In this document: piece by piece, positions 1 through 10,011 of the stretch
Layout: every line of letters begins with the position of its first letter
Numbering within the stretch: the first letter of the stretch is position 1
Origin: Streptomyces sp. NRRL S-350
GTDB taxonomy: Bacteria > Actinomycetota > Actinomycetes > Streptomycetales > Streptomycetaceae
Direction of reading: 5' to 3'
Length of the DNA: 64,000 nt
Assembly: GCF_000719705.1 (NCBI RefSeq)
Contig: NZ_JOHO01000009.1
Coordinates: forward strand, 62,001 to 126,000
Notes under the pieces: generated by a model
The model's database searches: none
What the model saw: the letters and a program-made list of their open reading frames with translations, nothing else
Told to the model about the DNA's origin: nothing
Position numbers and translations under genes: made by a program

Positions 1-314
1 GCACCCCGACGACGCCGACCGCACCGACGACGCCCGGCGGGACGGGCACGCCGACCGACCCGGGCACGCCGTCGGGCACCGGAACGCCGACCCCGACCCC
101 GACCCCGGGCACCCCGACCGGAACCCCGGGCACCCCGACCGGGACGGGCACCGGCACCCCGGCCACGCCCGGCCCGACCGGCACCGGCACCGGCACCCCG
201 GCAGGCACCCCGAGCGGCACCCGCTCGACCGGCGCGTCGGCCGGTACCTCGACCGGCGCCTCGGCGCCGGGCAGCGCCACCGCGACGCTGCCGCTGGGCA
301 CGCCGACCCACTGA
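1..314 (+). CDS. C-terminal tail of a Thr/Pro/Gly-rich protein (partial)
   Basis: The frame is open from the window edge to a TGA at 312-314, and every third codon position is G or C, as in genuine genes of this genome. The encoded ~103 residues are almost only Thr, Pro and Gly (runs such as GTPTGTPGTPTGTGTGTP), then Ser/Ala, ending LPLGTPTH. Such tails are usually extracytoplasmic linkers of membrane or wall-associated proteins; the 53846-56269 protein of this window has a comparable Pro/Ser/Thr tail. The functional domain lies outside the window, so no role can be given. Confidence 0.7.
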   Translation, partial: TPTTPTAPTTPGGTGTPTDPGTPSGTGTPTPTPTPGTPTGTPGTPTGTGTGTPATPGPTGTGTGTPAGTPSGTRSTGASAGTSTGASAPGSATATLPLGTPTH

Positions 315-388
315 CGCCGCTCGACCCGGAGGCCGCCCCACGTCGTCGTACGCGGGGCGGCCTCCGTCCGTGCCGGGGCCGGCCCGGG

Positions 389-2668
<2,280 letters not shown>

Positions 2669-2884
2669 GACTGCGCTCCTCGGACTGTGCTGGGTGCGGG
2701 CCGCCGCGCCGTCGCGGTGGCTCGGGGCCCATCCTTACACCTGCCCGGAGGCGGGGGGAGGGGCGGACGGGAGGGGACGGCAAGAGGGGACGGGGAGGGC
2801 GGAGACGGCGGGCCCGAGGCGGGGGCGGGAGCGGTGCGCGGCGTCGGTAGAGTCGGTCCGTCATGGCGGAGGGGGGAGGGGCGC

Positions 2885-4849
2885 GTGCGAGTCGGTGATG
2901 TCCTGGACGGCCGGTACGAGCTGGTGGAGAAGCTCGGCCAGGGCGGTTTCGGGGTGGTGTGGCGGGCCCAGGACACCCGGATGCGGCGGCCGGTGGCCGT
3001 CAAGGTCATCGGGCACCACGACGGCGACCAGGCGAAGGCGGCCCTGCGGTTCGTCCGGGAGGCCTGCGCGGCCGGCAACCTGTCGCACCCGCACATCGTC
3101 ACCGTGCACGACCTCGGCCAGTGCGAGACCGACGACCGGGAGGTCACCTTCCTGGTGATGGAGCTGCTCACCGGCCGCACCCTGACCGAGGTGCTGCGCG
3201 AGGGGCTGCCCGACCCCGGCCTCAGCCTGCGGTGGGGGCGGCAGATCAGCGACGCCCTGGCGGCCGCGCACGACGCGGGCATGGTGCACCGGGACATCAA
3301 ACCGGACAACGTGATGATCACCGCCGCCGGGCACCTGAAGGTGCTCGACTTCGGCATCGCCCAGCTCGACAGCGGCGCGGGCGGACTGACCACCACCGGG
3401 ACGATCGTCGGCAGCCCGGCCTACATGGCGCCCGAACGGTGGACCGGCGGCCGGGTGGACGGCCGCGCCGACCTCTACGCGCTCGGCTGCGTCCTGGTCG
3501 AACTCTTCACCGGCGCAAGGCCGTTCGCCGGGGAGTCGACCCCGGTGCTGATGTACCAGCACCTCAACGAGGCGCCCCCGGCACTGGACCCGGCACAGTT
3601 CGGGCTGCCGCCGCAGGTGGCCGGGCTGGTCGCCGAACTGCTGGCCAAGGACCCGGCGGACCGGCCGGCCGACGCCCGTACGGTCGAGCGCAGGCTCGCG
3701 GAACTGGCCGGGTGGCCCGCGGGCGGGGCGGCCGTGGCGTCGGTGGCGCAGGCGGTGCCGGTGGCGGCCGTGGCGCAGGCGGTGCCGCCCGTGCCGACGG
3801 CTCCGCCCGTCGTGCCGCCCGCAGCGCCGTCCGTTCCCGCGCCGTCCGTTCCCGCGCCGCCCGGGCCGTCCGTTCCCGCGCCGTCCGTTCCCGCGCCGCC
3901 CGGGCCGTCCGTTCCCGCGCCGCCCGCGCCGCCCGGGCCGTCCGTTCCCGCGCCGCCCGCGCCGCCCGGGCCGTCCGCGGCTCCGTCGGCGGCCCCCGCG
4001 GTGCTGCCGCGGCTGACCACGCCGCCGGTGGTCGCCGCGCAGCCGGCCGAGACGGTCCGGGCCGCGCTGCGCGAGCGCCGGGCGGCGGCGTACCGGGCGG
4101 CGACGGCCGGCGAGTCGGCGATCCAGCTGCAGGCGGTGGCCCAGGAGTGCGTGGCCGCGCTCGGCGCGCGCGACCGGGACACCCTGTGCACCTGGCGGGA
4201 CTTCGCCTGGTACCTCAGCCGCACCGGGGACCTGGCCGGCGCGATCCGGCTGCTGACGAGCGTCGCGGACGACATGGGATCGGCGCTCGGTCCGCTCGAC
4301 TCCGACACCCTCGGCGCCCGCTGCCACCTGGTGTGGTGCATCGGTGAGAGCGGCGCGGCCGTCACCGCCGTCCGGCTGCTGAACGGGCTGCTGCCCGACC
4401 TGCACGCCGCCTGGGGCATGCACGACACCCGCGTCCTCAAGGCCCGGCACGACCTCGCGGTGCAGCACGCCAACCGGGAGGACCTGCAGAGCGCCGTGGC
4501 CCACCTGAGCGCGCTGCTGCCGGACCTCGCCCGGGTCCTGGGCGAGCACCATCCGAGCACCCTCCAGGCCTGGCAGGACCTGGCCGGCTACCAGCAGCGC
4601 CTCGCCCGGGCGGGCCGCCGGGGCGCGGGCGGCCCGCACCGGCGCCGGCCGCCGCGGATGAGCCCGATGGAGGCGCTGGCGCTGGTGCGGCGCCTGCGGC
4701 TCTGGGACTTCGCCTCCGACGACGAGGCCCGGGCCTGCATGGAGGCGCTGGATCGCGGGCTCGGCCTCAAGGGAGTCGCGGACCTGGTGTTCGACGCGCC
4801 GGACCACGTCTCGGACGAGGACCTGGTGGAGGAGATCTTCGGGCCGTGA
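2885..4849 (+). CDS. Ser/Thr protein kinase with Pro-rich linker and TPR-like C-terminus
   Basis: The GTG start is preceded by a GGAGGGG site; starting here gives VRVGDVLDGRYELVEKLGQG, which aligns with the start of the paralogue at 12258. 654 residues. Kinase domain at about 8-275: glycine loop GQGGFGVVW, VAVKV lysine, HRDIKPDNVM catalytic loop, DFGIAQL, GSPAYMAPE. Residues about 315-365 are a Pro/Ser/Val/Ala repeat linker. The C-terminal half holds TPR-like helices (DTLCTWRDFAWYLSRTGDLA and related units), probably a protein-interaction module. No membrane segment, so cytosolic. A TAGAGT -10 like element at 2848-2853 suggests the promoter. The region upstream in the same frame lies antisense to the oxidoreductase and is not part of the gene. 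The phosphorylation target is unknown. Confidence 0.9.
   Translation: MRVGDVLDGRYELVEKLGQGGFGVVWRAQDTRMRRPVAVKVIGHHDGDQAKAALRFVREACAAGNLSHPHIVTVHDLGQCETDDREVTFLVMELLTGRTLTEVLREGLPDPGLSLRWGRQISDALAAAHDAGMVHRDIKPDNVMITAAGHLKVLDFGIAQLDSGAGGLTTTGTIVGSPAYMAPERWTGGRVDGRADLYALGCVLVELFTGARPFAGESTPVLMYQHLNEAPPALDPAQFGLPPQVAGLVAELLAKDPADRPADARTVERRLAELAGWPAGGAAVASVAQAVPVAAVAQAVPPVPTAPPVVPPAAPSVPAPSVPAPPGPSVPAPSVPAPPGPSVPAPPAPPGPSVPAPPAPPGPSAAPSAAPAVLPRLTTPPVVAAQPAETVRAALRERRAAAYRAATAGESAIQLQAVAQECVAALGARDRDTLCTWRDFAWYLSRTGDLAGAIRLLTSVADDMGSALGPLDSDTLGARCHLVWCIGESGAAVTAVRLLNGLLPDLHAAWGMHDTRVLKARHDLAVQHANREDLQSAVAHLSALLPDLARVLGEHHPSTLQAWQDLAGYQQRLARAGRRGAGGPHRRRPPRMSPMEALALVRRLRLWDFASDDEARACMEALDRGLGLKGVADLVFDAPDHVSDEDLVEEIFGP
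3826..3977 (+). repeat. In-frame PSVPAP / PPGP repeat array
   Basis: Tandem 18-base units (GCCGTCCGTTCCCGCGCC, reading PSVPAP) alternate with PPGP and PPAPPGP units inside the kinase linker. The unit size is a multiple of three, so gain or loss of copies would change linker length without breaking the frame. Confidence 0.8.
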
Positions 4850-4861
4850 GCCCGGCCCGGT

Positions 4862-4897
4862 CGGACGGCACCGGCCGACCCGGACGGCACCGGCCGA
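4862..4897. repeat. Direct repeat, 17 bp twice, period 19
   Basis: CGGACGGCACCGGCCGA occurs at 4862-4878 and again at 4881-4897 in the short gap between the convergent kinase and FAD-protein genes. The GC-rich units can also form stem-loops and may serve as a terminator region. Confidence 0.6.
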
Positions 4898-4929
4898 GCC
4901 CGGCAGGCGCCACCCGGCCCGGCCCGCCG

Positions 4930-6855
4930 TCAGGCCGCCAGTGCCGGGGCCGACGGGAGCGCGGCCAGCGCCCGCAGCAGTGCCCGGGCGGCCGCGTCGT
5001 TCTGCCGGAAGCCCGGCGCGTCGGTGCGCGGGCGGGCGAAGGCGGCGGCCGCGCGCAGGCTGGTGTGCGGGCCGAGCGCGGTGCGGCGCGGATGCGGGGC
5101 ACCGCCCAGGGAAGGGTCGAGCAGCCGGCCGTCGGCGGCGATGGCGACGAGGCCGGAGCAGTGGGTGTGGTCCGGATCGTCGACCACCTCCTCGACGATC
5201 CGCCCAGTGCGGTGCAGGTCGCGCAGGACGGGGTCGAGGGTGCGGGCCAGCGCGTGCTTGGGCAGGTACGCCTCGACGAGCGCCGTCGCGGTGACGGTGT
5301 GTCCGGGCACGGTGGTGCCGTGGGCGCGCCAGGTGCCGGTGGCCTCGTCCCGTTCGACCCGGACTCCGGCGCCGAGGAAGCGCACCACCCCGGCCTCGGA
5401 GAGCGCGAGCAGTTGGCGCAGTCGGAAGCCGGGCGGGCCGGAGGCGAGGAAGTTGAAGTAGCCGAGGAACCACTCGTCCAGGTCCTCGGCGACCGAGCGG
5501 GCGGTGAGCCGGCCGCTCGCCGTCACCCTGGGCAGCCGGCCGAAGAGCGAGAGCAGGGCGAGGAAGGCGCCGAGGTCGGCGCTGTGCGCGGGGTCGGCGC
5601 GGCGGTCGGCGTCGGCGGCGACGTACCCGCGCAGGTGCGCCTGGAGCTCTTCGGCGGAGCCGAGTTCGAGGCTGGCCAGCGGGCGGTCGAGCCGCTCGAA
5701 GTCGATCCAATCGGCCGGGTCGGGGACGGCTTCGGCGATCAGGGCGGCCAGTTCAGGGGTGTGCCAGCCGTGCCGGTCGTACCGGGCCAGGAACTCCGTC
5801 CAGGGCAGGGCGGTGCGCCCGGGGTGGGCGTGGAACAGCTCGTGGTAGTGCCCGAAGGCGATCTCCTTGGCCATCAACGGCCAGAAGTCGCGGCGCAGTC
5901 GCAGCGGCCCCTCGGTGGCGAGCACGGCGTCCACGGCGGCCGCGTCGAAGTACCGGGGGAGCGGGGCGGGCGGCCCCTGGAGGCGGTAGCCGGTCTTGGA
6001 GTGGTAGGGGACGCCGCGGCGGGAGCCGAGGTGGAGCACCGGCTCCCGGCCGGACGGGCGGTAGCGCAGCGCGTCGCCCTCGCCGGTGGGTTCGAAGCGG
6101 CCGCCGCGGCCTTCGGTGAGCAGGACGACCAGGTCGACGGCGGCCAGGCCGAGGCCGCGCAGCACCACCTGTTCGCCGGGTGCGATGCGGTCCAACTGGG
6201 CTGCCGCGTCGGCGGAGTAGGCGGGCGGGAGGTGGAAGCGGCCGTGCCGGGCGGCGAAGCCGGCGTCGGCGGCGTGGCGGGGGTGCGGGGCGGAGTCGAG
6301 GTGGCCGAGGGTGAGGGCGACGTGGTCGGCGGTGAGGGTCCGGTCGCCGAGGTGGACGGTCTGCGGGCCGTCGGCCGGGCCGTCGATCCGCCGGACGGTG
6401 TCCCGGTGGACGGTCACCGTGACGTGCGGCGGGAGGTCGGCCACGGCGCGGCGGAACACCCAGTCCAGGTAGGCGCTCTGGGCTCGGCGGGTGGGGAAGT
6501 CGGTGGGTGCGAGGGTGCGCAGTTCGGCCCGGACGGCCGGGTCGGCGACCTCCCGGTAGGGCGCGAACTCCTCCTGGCGGGTGGCCCATTCGGCGAGCGA
6601 GGGGCCGGGGCGGACCGGACCTTCGAGGGTGGAGCGCTCGTCGGTGAACATGGTGACGTCCTCGGCCATCGAGTTCATCCGCAGCAGCGGGGACTGGTCG
6701 CGGCGCCAGATCCGGCCGCCCCCGGGCGGGTACGGGTCGACCAGGTGGATCGACAACGGGCTTGCCGGGGGCAGGAGTTCGGCGGTGTTGGCGGCGATCC
6801 GCTCCAGCAGGCCGGTCGCGCGCGGGCCGGCCCCGACGATCACGAGCGTCCTCAT
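4930..6855 (-). CDS. FAD/NAD(P)-binding protein (NAD_binding_9-type)
   Basis: 641 residues beginning MRTLVIVGAGPRATGLLERI, a Rossmann dinucleotide-binding turn (GxGxxxxG-like) at the extreme N-terminus, followed by PYPPGGGRIWRRDQ and a second nucleotide-binding region around VVLRGLGLAAVDLVVLL. This matches the large actinobacterial FAD/NAD(P)-binding family related to lysine/ornithine N-monooxygenases. Its ATG overlaps the stop of the upstream permease gene in an ATGA (6852-6855), so the two are translationally coupled. With the neighbouring SsuD-like monooxygenase and transporter I infer oxidative handling of an imported sulfur or nitrogen compound; the reaction is unknown. Confidence 0.8.
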   Translation of the reverse strand: MRTLVIVGAGPRATGLLERIAANTAELLPPASPLSIHLVDPYPPGGGRIWRRDQSPLLRMNSMAEDVTMFTDERSTLEGPVRPGPSLAEWATRQEEFAPYREVADPAVRAELRTLAPTDFPTRRAQSAYLDWVFRRAVADLPPHVTVTVHRDTVRRIDGPADGPQTVHLGDRTLTADHVALTLGHLDSAPHPRHAADAGFAARHGRFHLPPAYSADAAAQLDRIAPGEQVVLRGLGLAAVDLVVLLTEGRGGRFEPTGEGDALRYRPSGREPVLHLGSRRGVPYHSKTGYRLQGPPAPLPRYFDAAAVDAVLATEGPLRLRRDFWPLMAKEIAFGHYHELFHAHPGRTALPWTEFLARYDRHGWHTPELAALIAEAVPDPADWIDFERLDRPLASLELGSAEELQAHLRGYVAADADRRADPAHSADLGAFLALLSLFGRLPRVTASGRLTARSVAEDLDEWFLGYFNFLASGPPGFRLRQLLALSEAGVVRFLGAGVRVERDEATGTWRAHGTTVPGHTVTATALVEAYLPKHALARTLDPVLRDLHRTGRIVEEVVDDPDHTHCSGLVAIAADGRLLDPSLGGAPHPRRTALGPHTSLRAAAAFARPRTDAPGFRQNDAAARALLRALAALPSAPALAA

Positions 6856-7805
6856 GCCCGCACCGCCCGGCGGTAGGCCGCGCGGGCCCGCTGCAGCGGG
6901 GTGGGCGGCAGGCCGTCGCGGGTGGCGCCCTTGGCGAAGTGCCGTTCCACGTAGTACTGGCCGACGGACAGCACGGTGGTGACCACCAGGTACCAGAGGG
7001 TGGCGACCATCAGCATCGGGATGACCCGGTACGACTGCAGGTAGACCAGCTGGACCGAGTAGAGCAGGTCCGAGACGGCCAGCACGCTGACGATGCTGGT
7101 GCCCTTGAGCGCGCCGATCAGCATGTTCCCCGCGGTCGGCACGATGGCGCGCATGGCCTGCGGCACGACGATCCGGCGCAGCACCCGCCACCGGCCGAGC
7201 CCGAGCGCGGCCGCCGCCTCCAGCTGGCCGCGGTCCACGGAGAGGATGCCGCCGCGGATCACCTCGGCGGCGTACGCGGTCTCCAGCAGGGTGAGGCCGA
7301 TGACGGCGGTCAGCGTCGGGCCGATCAGGTCGACCGTCCTGACCGTGACGAACTCGGGGCCGAAGGGGATGCCGAGACCGAGCGTCGGGTAGAGCGCGCC
7401 GATGTTGAAGAAGAACAGCAGCTGCACCAGCGGCGGGGTGGAGCGGAACACCCAGACGTAGCCCCAACTGAGCGTGCGCAGCACCGGGTTGGCGGAAAGT
7501 CGCATGGTGGCGAGGACGGTGCCGAACACGAAGCCGAGGGCGAGGGTGACGGCGGTCAGCCAGAGGGTCAGGGCGAGGCCGTCGAGCACGGACCGGGCGG
7601 TGAACCAGTCGGCGACCACGTCCCACTGGAAGGCCCGGTTGCGGATCACCGAGTTGACCGCCATCGCCGCGAGCAGCACGGCGATGGCGGCGGCCGCCCA
7701 CTGGGCGGGCTTGCGGCGGGCGACGATCCGGGCCTCGGGGGCGGGCGCCGGGCCGGGGTGGTCGAGATCGGAGGGGGCGGGCAGGACGTCCTGCGGGGTG
7801 GCCAT
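6852..7805 (-). CDS. Amino-acid-type ABC transporter permease (HisM/TcyB-like)
   Basis: 317 residues with an Asp/Pro/Glu-rich cytosolic N-terminus, then about five to six membrane segments (AAAIAVLLAAMAVNSVI; LALTLWLTAVTLALGFVFG; and others). The family EAA loop is present as EAAAALGLGRWRVLRRIVVP. It belongs to the polar amino acid permease family that works with a binding protein and an ATPase, which here are encoded on the opposite strand at 10012 and 11107. The C-terminus reads DGLPPTPLQRARAAYRR; a near copy of this tail is left at 10976-11035, so the permease may have been relocated or duplicated. Four-base overlap with the downstream FAD-protein gene. Confidence 0.9.
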   Translation of the reverse strand: MATPQDVLPAPSDLDHPGPAPAPEARIVARRKPAQWAAAAIAVLLAAMAVNSVIRNRAFQWDVVADWFTARSVLDGLALTLWLTAVTLALGFVFGTVLATMRLSANPVLRTLSWGYVWVFRSTPPLVQLLFFFNIGALYPTLGLGIPFGPEFVTVRTVDLIGPTLTAVIGLTLLETAYAAEVIRGGILSVDRGQLEAAAALGLGRWRVLRRIVVPQAMRAIVPTAGNMLIGALKGTSIVSVLAVSDLLYSVQLVYLQSYRVIPMLMVATLWYLVVTTVLSVGQYYVERHFAKGATRDGLPPTPLQRARAAYRRAVRA

Positions 7806-8051
7806 GGCGGAAGCTCCTGGCGGGGTGCGGGCGGGAGTGCGGGCGGGCGGGTACGGCGGTGGTCACGTACGGGGGGCCTGGGCGCCGGACCGCGTCCCTC
7901 AACGCGTCCGGCACGGTTGCACTGCACTCCGCCGCGATCGTACGCAGGCGCGATCGGCGGCTGTCAAGGGTGGCCGGAGGGGCGGAAGCGGTCGTTCGGC
8001 GCCCGTCGGAAAACCGACAGGAGATCGCAACAGTGCGGCAACGATGGATGG

Positions 8052-8080
8052 TTGACGTACGGCTCGGGCGACTGCTCAAC
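8052..8080 (+). promoter_or_regulatory. Putative promoter of the leader-peptide transcript
   Basis: TTGACG at 8052-8057 is a good -35; about 17 bases later lies the weak -10 candidate CTCAAC/TCAACT. The start point would fall at or just before the leader ATG at 8089, giving a leaderless or nearly leaderless message. The -10 is poor, so this is tentative. Confidence 0.3.
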
Positions 8081-8088
8081 TTGAGCCC

Positions 8089-8166
8089 ATGGACGCCGAA
8101 CAGCCCCTGGTCACCCGCGACCACATCGACTTCGGTCGGGTGTGGTCCGCGGCGTGTCACGGCTGA
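8089..8166 (+). CDS. Putative cysteine-type leader peptide
   Basis: A 25-codon ORF starting MDAEQPLVTRDHIDF and ending GRVWSAACHG. Actinobacteria carry many short leader peptides with the pattern [RD]H[VI]D[LF]xRVxSAxC just before the stop, mostly ahead of sulfur-assimilation genes, where translation at the Cys codon is thought to control the downstream genes. The match in spacing and in the HID-F-RV-SAAC core is good; the single Cys codon is TGT at 8155-8157. No ribosome site is visible, consistent with a leaderless start. It lies 444 bases upstream of the SsuD-like gene. The family assignment is from memory of the pattern, not from a search. Confidence 0.6.
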   Translation: MDAEQPLVTRDHIDFGRVWSAACHG

Positions 8167-8187
8167 CCTGGCAGCGGCCGCCCGTCC

Positions 8188-8314
8188 GGCCCTGATCCGT
8201 CGGCCCTGATCCGTCGGCTCCGATCCCCGGGCTCTGATCCCCGGGCCGCGGCCGCCGACCCTGATCGCCTCGGCCCTGCCCGCCGGCGCTGATTCCCCCG
8301 GCCCTGATTCCTTC
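8188..8314. repeat. Nine in-phase 14-bp degenerate tandem repeats
   Basis: Units start at 8188, 8202, 8216, 8230, 8244, 8258, 8272, 8286 and 8300, exactly 14 bases apart, with a consensus near GGCCCTGATCCCCG. Units 1 and 2 are identical (GGCCCTGATCCGTC); units 3 and 4 differ by one base; units 5 and 7 are the most decayed. Because 14 is not a multiple of three it is unlikely to be coding. It lies between the leader peptide and the monooxygenase gene and might form stem-loops, bind a regulator or be a slippage product. Confidence 0.8.
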
Positions 8315-8610
8315 GGGAAGTCCTCCCTCGGTTCGTCCCGCCGTGGGCCGGGATCCGTCGTCCGCGACTGACGACACATCAGATCGTCGTGTTGGTAACC
8401 GACTTCGCACTGCGCTCCGGCAGTTCTCCGCCCCCGCCCGGCCCTTCACCTCGCGCACCGTTCCGCTCGCGCACCGTTCCGCTCGCCCACTGGCGCGCGC
8501 CCACCGTTGCGCGTCCGACGGCCGCCCCGCCGCGGCCTCCTCCGGCCTGTCCGCCTGTCCGCCTGCCCGCCCGCAGCCCACCGGATCCCGCTCACCAGAA
8601 AGGTTTCGCC

Positions 8611-9795
8611 ATGCCCGTCGAATTCCTCGGCATCGCCGCCACCGCCGATGGCTCGGAGACCACCCCCCGCACCACCGCCGCCTTCGACCGCGACTACACC
8701 CTGCGGCTGGCCCGGGTGCACGAGGACCACGGCTGGGACCGGGTGCTCTTCGCGTACGGGGCCGGCGCCCCGGAGCCGGCGGCCGCGGCCGCCTTCCTCG
8801 CCTCGCACCTCGACCGGCTGCAGATCCTGCTGGCGCACCGCCCCAACGTCTCCTACCCGACCTTCGCCGCCAAGACCTTCGCGACCCTGGACCGGATCAG
8901 CGGCGGCCGGCTGACCGTGCACTTCATCACCGGCGGCAACGACCACGAGCAGCAGCGCGAAGGCGACTTCCTCACCAAGGACCAGCGCTACGAGCGCACC
9001 CGGGAGTACATCGGCATCGTGAAGCGGGCCTGGACCAGCCACGAGCCCTTCGACCACGAGGGCCCGCACTACCGCTTCAACGACTTCGTCTCGGACGTCT
9101 TCCCGGTGCAGCAGCCGCGCCCGGCGGTCTCCTTCGGCGGCTCCTCGGACGCGGCCTACGCGGTCGGCGGTGCCGAGGCGGACGTCTACTGCCTCTGGGG
9201 CGAGCCGCTGGCCAGGACCGCCGAGCAGATCGAGCGGGTGAGGGAGGCGGCTCGGGCCGCCGGACGAACCGACGTGCCGCGGATCCAGGTGGCCTTCCGT
9301 CCGATCATCGCACCGACCGAGGAACTGGCCTGGGAGAAGGCGCACCGGACGGTGGCGGCGATACGGGCCCGCCGGGGCGCGGACCGGCCGGCGGCCGCTC
9401 CCGAGAACGCGGGCTCCCGGCGGCTGATCGAGATCGCCGAGGCGGGCGAGCGCTACGACCGCGCGCTGTGGACCCCGACCGCCGCCGCCACCGGCGGGGC
9501 GGGCAACTCCAACGCCCTGGTCGGAACCCCGGAGACGGTCGCCCAGGCGCTGCTCGACTACCACGACCTCGGCGTGGACATCCTCTCCGCGCGCGGCTAC
9601 GACCTCCTGGACGACGCCATCGACTTCGGCCGTTACGTCATCCCGATCGTCCGCGAGGAAGTCGCCAAGCGGGACGCCGCCAAGGCCGCGGCCGAGCGGA
9701 CCGCCGAGGCCGAACAGCCCGCCGGGGACGCGCAGGCCACCGGGGACGAGCAGGCCGGGCGTGACCGCCACCAGCTGGTCGCGGTACAGGCATGA
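8611..9795 (+). CDS. LLM-class flavin monooxygenase, SsuD-like
   Basis: 394 residues beginning MPVEFLGIAATADGSET, with an AAAG-type ribosome site (AGAAAGG) before the ATG. Features of the FMNH2-dependent alkanesulfonate/sulfone monooxygenase branch of the bacterial-luciferase family: HRPNVSYPTFAAKTFATLD, then SGGRLTVHFITGGND, QRYERTREYIGIVKRAW and VSFGGSSDAAY. The family releases sulfite from sulfonates or sulfones under sulfur limitation. The last ~45 residues are an Ala/Glu/Gln-rich extension (AAKAAAERTAEAEQPAGD) not needed by the fold. It follows a cysteine-type leader peptide, supporting sulfur control. Overlaps the next small ORF by ATGA. Confidence 0.85.
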   Translation: MPVEFLGIAATADGSETTPRTTAAFDRDYTLRLARVHEDHGWDRVLFAYGAGAPEPAAAAAFLASHLDRLQILLAHRPNVSYPTFAAKTFATLDRISGGRLTVHFITGGNDHEQQREGDFLTKDQRYERTREYIGIVKRAWTSHEPFDHEGPHYRFNDFVSDVFPVQQPRPAVSFGGSSDAAYAVGGAEADVYCLWGEPLARTAEQIERVREAARAAGRTDVPRIQVAFRPIIAPTEELAWEKAHRTVAAIRARRGADRPAAAPENAGSRRLIEIAEAGERYDRALWTPTAAATGGAGNSNALVGTPETVAQALLDYHDLGVDILSARGYDLLDDAIDFGRYVIPIVREEVAKRDAAKAAAERTAEAEQPAGDAQATGDEQAGRDRHQLVAVQA

Positions 9796-10001
9796 GTGCG
9801 GCACCGGTGGCCGAGTTCCGCCGGGTCGCCCTCGACGACCCGCTGGTCGAGCCGCTGCTGCGCGGGCTCACCCACGAGTACGTCACCCGCTACGTCACCG
9901 CCGTTGCGCCCGCCCTGCCCTCCGGCGGGCCGGAGGGGGCCGTTCCCGTCGGCCCGCTGCCCTTCGAGAAGCGGCTCCCCGCCCCTGCGCACACTCCCTG
10001 A
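9792..10001 (+). pseudogene. Truncated GNAT-acetyltransferase-like start (69 aa)
   Basis: Starts in an ATGA overlap with the monooxygenase stop. The first ~35 residues (VAEFRRVALDDPLVEPLLRG, then THEYVTRY) resemble the opening strand and helix of actinobacterial GNAT acetyltransferases, which normally run to about 160-180 residues. Here the frame ends after 69 residues in a Pro/Gly-rich stretch with no acetyl-CoA-binding motif. It may be a remnant after an internal deletion, kept for translational coupling to the binding-protein gene whose ribosome site overlaps its stop. It could also be a genuine small protein. Confidence 0.5.
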
Positions 10002-10011
10002 AAGGCCCCCC

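Noticed and set aside
3826..3977. CRISPR or intergenic satellite
   Set aside because: Repeat lies in frame in the kinase and encodes a Pro-rich linker.
8188..8314. CRISPR array
   Set aside because: Units are 14 bp, directly adjacent and degenerate with no spacers, and no cas genes are near.
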